Shown piece after piece: positions 29,615 to 33,509 of a stretch of DNA of 33,509 nucleotides. Both the position numbers and the translations under genes were made by a program. Numbering within the stretch: position 1 is the first letter of the stretch; every line of letters begins with the position of its first letter. The notes below the pieces were generated by a model that did no database searches, had not been told where the DNA came from, and saw only the letters and a list, made by a program, of their open reading frames with translations. This stretch comes from Methylotenera sp. (GTDB lineage Bacteria; Pseudomonadota; Gammaproteobacteria; Burkholderiales; Methylophilaceae): contig JANYGD010000095.1 in assembly GCA_025359405.1 (NCBI GenBank), positions 1 to 33,509 of the forward strand. The letters are read 5' to 3'.

Positions 29615-31588
29615 ATGCTACGCTTTTTTAGTCTTTTTATTCTCACATTCTTTCTGTCATTCAATGCTGGCGCGGATACACTCGAAAGCGTGATGATGCC
29701 TGGCAAGGTGATTCAAGGCCATGCGAAGTGGGAAGATAATTGCCAAAAGTGCCATAAAAAATTCGACAAACTTGGGCAAAACCAGTTATGTAAAGATTGC
29801 CACAAAGACATTAATAAAGACGTGGTTGATAAAAGAGGCTTCCACGGCAAGATGAAAGAGGTTCGTGATTGCGCCGATTGTCATACTGAACATAAAGGGC
29901 GCGCTGCCAATATTGTCATCTTAGACGAAAAAACCTTTAAGCATACGCAAACCGACTTCCAGTTAAAGGGTGGTCACATGGGCGAAAAGGTTGACTGCAA
30001 AGATTGCCACAAGCCAAAAATAAAATATAGAGATGCGCCCTCGACTTGTATTGGCTGCCATAAAAAAGACGACAAACATAAGGGCTCATTGGGCGATAAG
30101 TGCGTGGATTGTCACGTTGAAAAGAGTTGGAAAGACATTGAGTTTGATCACGACAAGAGTGACTTCAAACTGCGTGGCGCGCACGCTGAAACCAAGGTGC
30201 AGTGTAAAGATTGCCATAAAGACAATCTGTTTAAAGAAACGCCTAAAGATTGCTACTCATGCCACAAAAAAGACGATGACCACAAAGGTGTGTTTGGTGA
30301 GAAGTGTGCTGATTGCCATACTGATAAGAGTTGGAAAGAGGTCACATTCGATCACAAAGTAGATGGACACTTTGCCTTGCTGGGTAAGCATGATAGCGCC
30401 AAGTGTGCCAGTTGCCATAAATCTGCGGGGCAAAAATTGCCTATCACTTGTATTGGCTGCCACCGCAGTGATGACAAACATAATGGTACTTTAGGTGAAA
30501 AGTGTGCGGATTGTCACAACGAACGCAGTTGGAAAAAAACCGATTTCGATCATGATAAAGACACCAAATTTCCACTTAAGGATAAGCATAAAGCAGCCAA
30601 GTGTGAAGCATGCCATACCACTGGTGGATTGAAGTACGAAAAATTGCCAATGGATTGTTACTCATGCCACAAAAAGGATGACGTGCATAATGGCAAGTTG
30701 GGCGTGAAATGTGAAGACTGCCACAACGCAAAGGATTGGAAGAAAGATAATTTCGACCATGATAAGACTAAATTCCCACTTAGAGGCAAGCATAAACCCG
30801 CTAAATGTGAGAGCTGTCACAAAAACGGTTTGGAGGAAAAACTAAAAACAGGCTGTAACGATTGCCACCAAAAAGACGACAAACATAAGGGAGTGTTTAG
30901 CGCTAGTTGCGAGAAGTGTCATAACGACTCGGATTGGAAAGCCACCAACTTCGATCACACACGTGATACAAAATATATCTTAAAAGGTAAACATATTAAG
31001 GCTAAGTGCGAGAGCTGCCACAGGCCACCACCAGCGCCGCCTAAGCTTTCGCCAACAGCCACATGCTTCTCCTGCCATGAGCGGGATGACGTGCATAAAG
31101 GCGTTGAAGGCAAGAAGTGTGAGGATTGCCACACGGAAGCTTCATGGAAAGTAAAAGACTTTGATCACAATAAGACTAAGTTCCCATTGTTGGGTAAGCA
31201 CGGCCCGGTGGAATGCAAGAAGTGTCATTTGACGGGCAAATTTAAAGAGGCTAAGTCAGATTGCTATTCATGCCACACCAAAGATGACGTGCATAAAAAA
31301 CAATTAGGTACGCTTTGTGAGGATTGTCATAACGCCAGGGATTGGAAGGTATGGGATTTCAATCATGACACGCGCACTAAATTTAAACTTGATGGCGGAC
31401 ACAAAAATGTGGATTGCTTAGATTGTCATAGAACCACCTTCATAGGTAAAGTTAAGCAGAATTCCACTTGTTTTAGCTGCCACGCCAGCGATGATGTACA
31501 TGGCGGAAGCTTTGGCCCACAATGTGACCGTTGTCACGTCAATACAAATTTTAGAGAAATTAAGGTAAATGCTGGCGTAGGTAGATAA
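29615..31588 (+). CDS. 27-CXXCH multiheme c-type cytochrome
   Basis: Signal peptide then 27 CXXCH motifs by hand count: 3 N-terminal plus 8 modules of 3. Confidence 0.95.
   Translation: MLRFFSLFILTFFLSFNAGADTLESVMMPGKVIQGHAKWEDNCQKCHKKFDKLGQNQLCKDCHKDINKDVVDKRGFHGKMKEVRDCADCHTEHKGRAANIVILDEKTFKHTQTDFQLKGGHMGEKVDCKDCHKPKIKYRDAPSTCIGCHKKDDKHKGSLGDKCVDCHVEKSWKDIEFDHDKSDFKLRGAHAETKVQCKDCHKDNLFKETPKDCYSCHKKDDDHKGVFGEKCADCHTDKSWKEVTFDHKVDGHFALLGKHDSAKCASCHKSAGQKLPITCIGCHRSDDKHNGTLGEKCADCHNERSWKKTDFDHDKDTKFPLKDKHKAAKCEACHTTGGLKYEKLPMDCYSCHKKDDVHNGKLGVKCEDCHNAKDWKKDNFDHDKTKFPLRGKHKPAKCESCHKNGLEEKLKTGCNDCHQKDDKHKGVFSASCEKCHNDSDWKATNFDHTRDTKYILKGKHIKAKCESCHRPPPAPPKLSPTATCFSCHERDDVHKGVEGKKCEDCHTEASWKVKDFDHNKTKFPLLGKHGPVECKKCHLTGKFKEAKSDCYSCHTKDDVHKKQLGTLCEDCHNARDWKVWDFNHDTRTKFKLDGGHKNVDCLDCHRTTFIGKVKQNSTCFSCHASDDVHGGSFGPQCDRCHVNTNFREIKVNAGVGR
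29930..31550 (+). repeat. Eight degenerate triheme modules
   Basis: Module FDHDKTxFxLxGKHxxxxCxxCH-(x10-14)-CxxCHxxDDxHxGxxGxxCxxCHxxxxWK recurs 8 times. Confidence 0.88.
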
Positions 31589-31798
31589 AGCTACAATGGC
31601 TTGGCTATTGGCTTGCATGGCCTATATAACTATAAATTATTTTTTTTAAATTCTATATACTTTTTTAAAAAACCGTTTGACGCATAATTATTTCCCACAT
31701 ATTATATGCGTATCGTGGATAAATTTCCCACAGTACGTTCTACATAAATGAATAAATTTGTATGATGCATGGGGTCGAAATTTAAATGGGAATTAAGT

Positions 31799-33501
31799 AT
31801 GCAATTTAACTGGAAACGCATATCAGCATTCTTTTTAGCATGCTGTCTCTCCGTTATTTTAGCGAGCCCTGCCAGCGCTGCAACTAAAACCATTAAGGGT
31901 GGTTTTAAGTTTGACCATTCCAAAACTGGCTTTGCACTTGTTGGTCAACATGCTGTTGCAAGATGCGAAACCTGTCATATCAATGGCATATTTAAGGGTA
32001 CGCCCAAGCAGTGTTCAGGTTGCCATACCGCCGGCAACCGCATGAATGCTTCAGCTAAACCGGCTACCCACATGCCAACTAGCGACAAATGCGAAACATG
32101 CCACATAGCAGCCTCTTGGAAACCCGCGACAATGAGCCATATTGGCGTGATGCAGGGTCAATCGTGTGCAAGTTGTCACAATGGCACCTCGGCCACTGGG
32201 AAACCTGCAAATCATATTTCTACTACTTCTGATTGTGGAACCTGCCATAAAAATAGTGCTTGGCTACCAGCGAGCGGATTTAACCATTTAGACACTAATG
32301 GCCAGCCCATTACCAGTGGCTGTGCGACGTGTCATACGGTCGGTGGTAAGGGCTTAGCCAAACCAAGCAACCATATTGCAACCACTACTAGTTGTGAGAC
32401 TTGCCATAAATCTACCTCCAGTTTCAAAGGTGCGGTGATGGATCACACTGGCATCACGACGGGCTGTGCGACTTGCCATAAGGTCGGTGGTGCAGGCTTA
32501 GCCAAACCAACCAACCATGTTGCAACCAGTGCTAGCTGCGAGACTTGCCATAAATCCACCACCAGTTTCAAAGGTGCTGCGATGGATCACACTGGCATCA
32601 GCACAGGTTGTGCGAGTTGCCATAATGGTAAAGCGGCTTTAGGTAAAACGGCGGGCACCCATATTCCAACGACAGCGGCTTGTGAAACTTGCCATAAATC
32701 AACTGCTGCCTTTAAACCAACCGTGATGAACCATACGGGCATCACCGCTGGTTGTGCGACTTGCCACGGTGGAACTTTCGCGAATGTGAAAGCTAAATCA
32801 AGCGCCCACATACCTACTACCAAAGCATGTGAAACCTGTCATACCAGCACCACTGCCTTTGTCCCTGCGACGATGAACCACACTGGCATCACCACTGGCT
32901 GCGCAACTTGCCATGGTGGTACCTTTGCTAATGTAAAAACTAAACCAAGCACTCACATAGTGACGGCAGCAGCTTGCGAAACCTGTCATAAATCGACGAC
33001 TAGCTTCAAAGGTGGCGCTGTGATGAACCACACAGGCATCGTCAGCGGTTGTGCGAGCTGCCATAACGGTACCACTGCGCTCGGTAAGCCAGCCGCTCCT
33101 AACCATATACCGACCACAGCGACTTGTGAGACCTGCCACAAATCCACGGTCGCGTTTAAACCAACGGCAATGAACCACACTGGCATTACCACTGACTGTG
33201 CAAGCTGCCATGGCGTGACTACTGGTGTGAAAGCCAAATCGACCGCTCATTTCCCAACGACTGCGAAGTGTGAAACCTGTCACACCAGCACTACCGCCTT
33301 TGTCCCTGCGACGATGAATCACACTGGTATTACCACTGGCTGCGCGACTTGTCATGGCGGAGGCTTTGCCAATATAAAAACAAAACCAAGCACTCACATT
33401 GTGACGAATGCAGCTTGCGAAACCTGTCATAAATCGACGACTAGCTTCAAAGGTGGCGCTGTGATGAACCATACGGGTATCGTCAGCGGCTGTGCGACTT
33501 G
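31799..33501 (+). CDS. Repetitive multiheme c-type cytochrome with at least 21 complete CXXCH, truncated at window end
   Basis: Signal peptide MQFNWKRISAFFLACCLSVILASPASA; 21 full CXXCH plus a cut-off 22nd (SGCAT). Start trimmed from 31769. The apparent stop lies in adapter-like sequence. Confidence 0.95.
32537..33501 (+). repeat. Hexaheme super-repeat with 438-441 bp period
   Basis: CETCH of heme 9 at 32537, heme 15 at 32975, heme 21 at 33416; about 60 bp of exact identity between the starts of copies 2 and 3. Confidence 0.85.
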
Positions 33502-33509
33502 AGATCGGA
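33502..33509 (+). other. Probable Illumina adapter remnant at the contig end
   Basis: Terminal AGATCGGA equals the first 8 nt of AGATCGGAAGAGC and interrupts a CATCH codon run. Confidence 0.85.

Noticed and set aside
29930-31550. Repeats considered as a CRISPR array
   Set aside because: Repeats are degenerate, in-frame, and encode heme-binding modules; no spacer structure.
32798-33472. 224-aa antisense ORF (and 32587-32823, 32986-33237) opposite the multiheme cytochrome
   Set aside because: Mirror of the repetitive CXXCH coding sequence; open only because of biased repeat codons.

Overview
This is a 33.5 kb stretch of a proteobacterial chromosome, probably a contig end. Protein content suggests a betaproteobacterium, perhaps Methylophilaceae; that is inference. 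Left to right it contains: (1) a PAP2 phosphatase tail, a PF00882-type phospholipase C-like protein and a GT4 glycosyltransferase, with Pho-box-like repeats in the divergent promoter; (2) pstSCAB-phoU on the minus strand behind a strong Pho box; (3) a Pit transporter with a DUF47 regulator; (4) an aquaporin gene with an apparent 1-nt frameshift next to arsC; (5) prfB with its programmed +1 frameshift, then lysS; (6) a porin behind a Pho promoter nearly identical to the pstS one; (7) a beta-carbonic anhydrase; (8) iscR, an extra cysteine desulfurase, then iscS-iscU-iscA-hscB-hscA-fdx, with cysE and trmJ alongside, and a 23-bp IscR-like box shared by iscR and cysE; (9) suhB; (10) a divergent redox locus. 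One arm of that locus carries a 4Fe-4S/FAD oxidoreductase, a DUF6502-like protein, a GGTG-repeat/DUF5666-like protein and an outer-membrane-barrel-like protein. The other arm carries a cytochrome b-like membrane protein, a 27-CXXCH cytochrome and a repetitive cytochrome with at least 21 CXXCH motifs that runs off the end. The last 8 bases (AGATCGGA) match the start of the Illumina TruSeq adapter, so the final stop codon is probably artificial. The multiheme locus is the best candidate for an under-described system. The Pho-controlled phospholipase/glycosyltransferase pair is second. I saw no rRNA, tRNA, CRISPR array or transposase.
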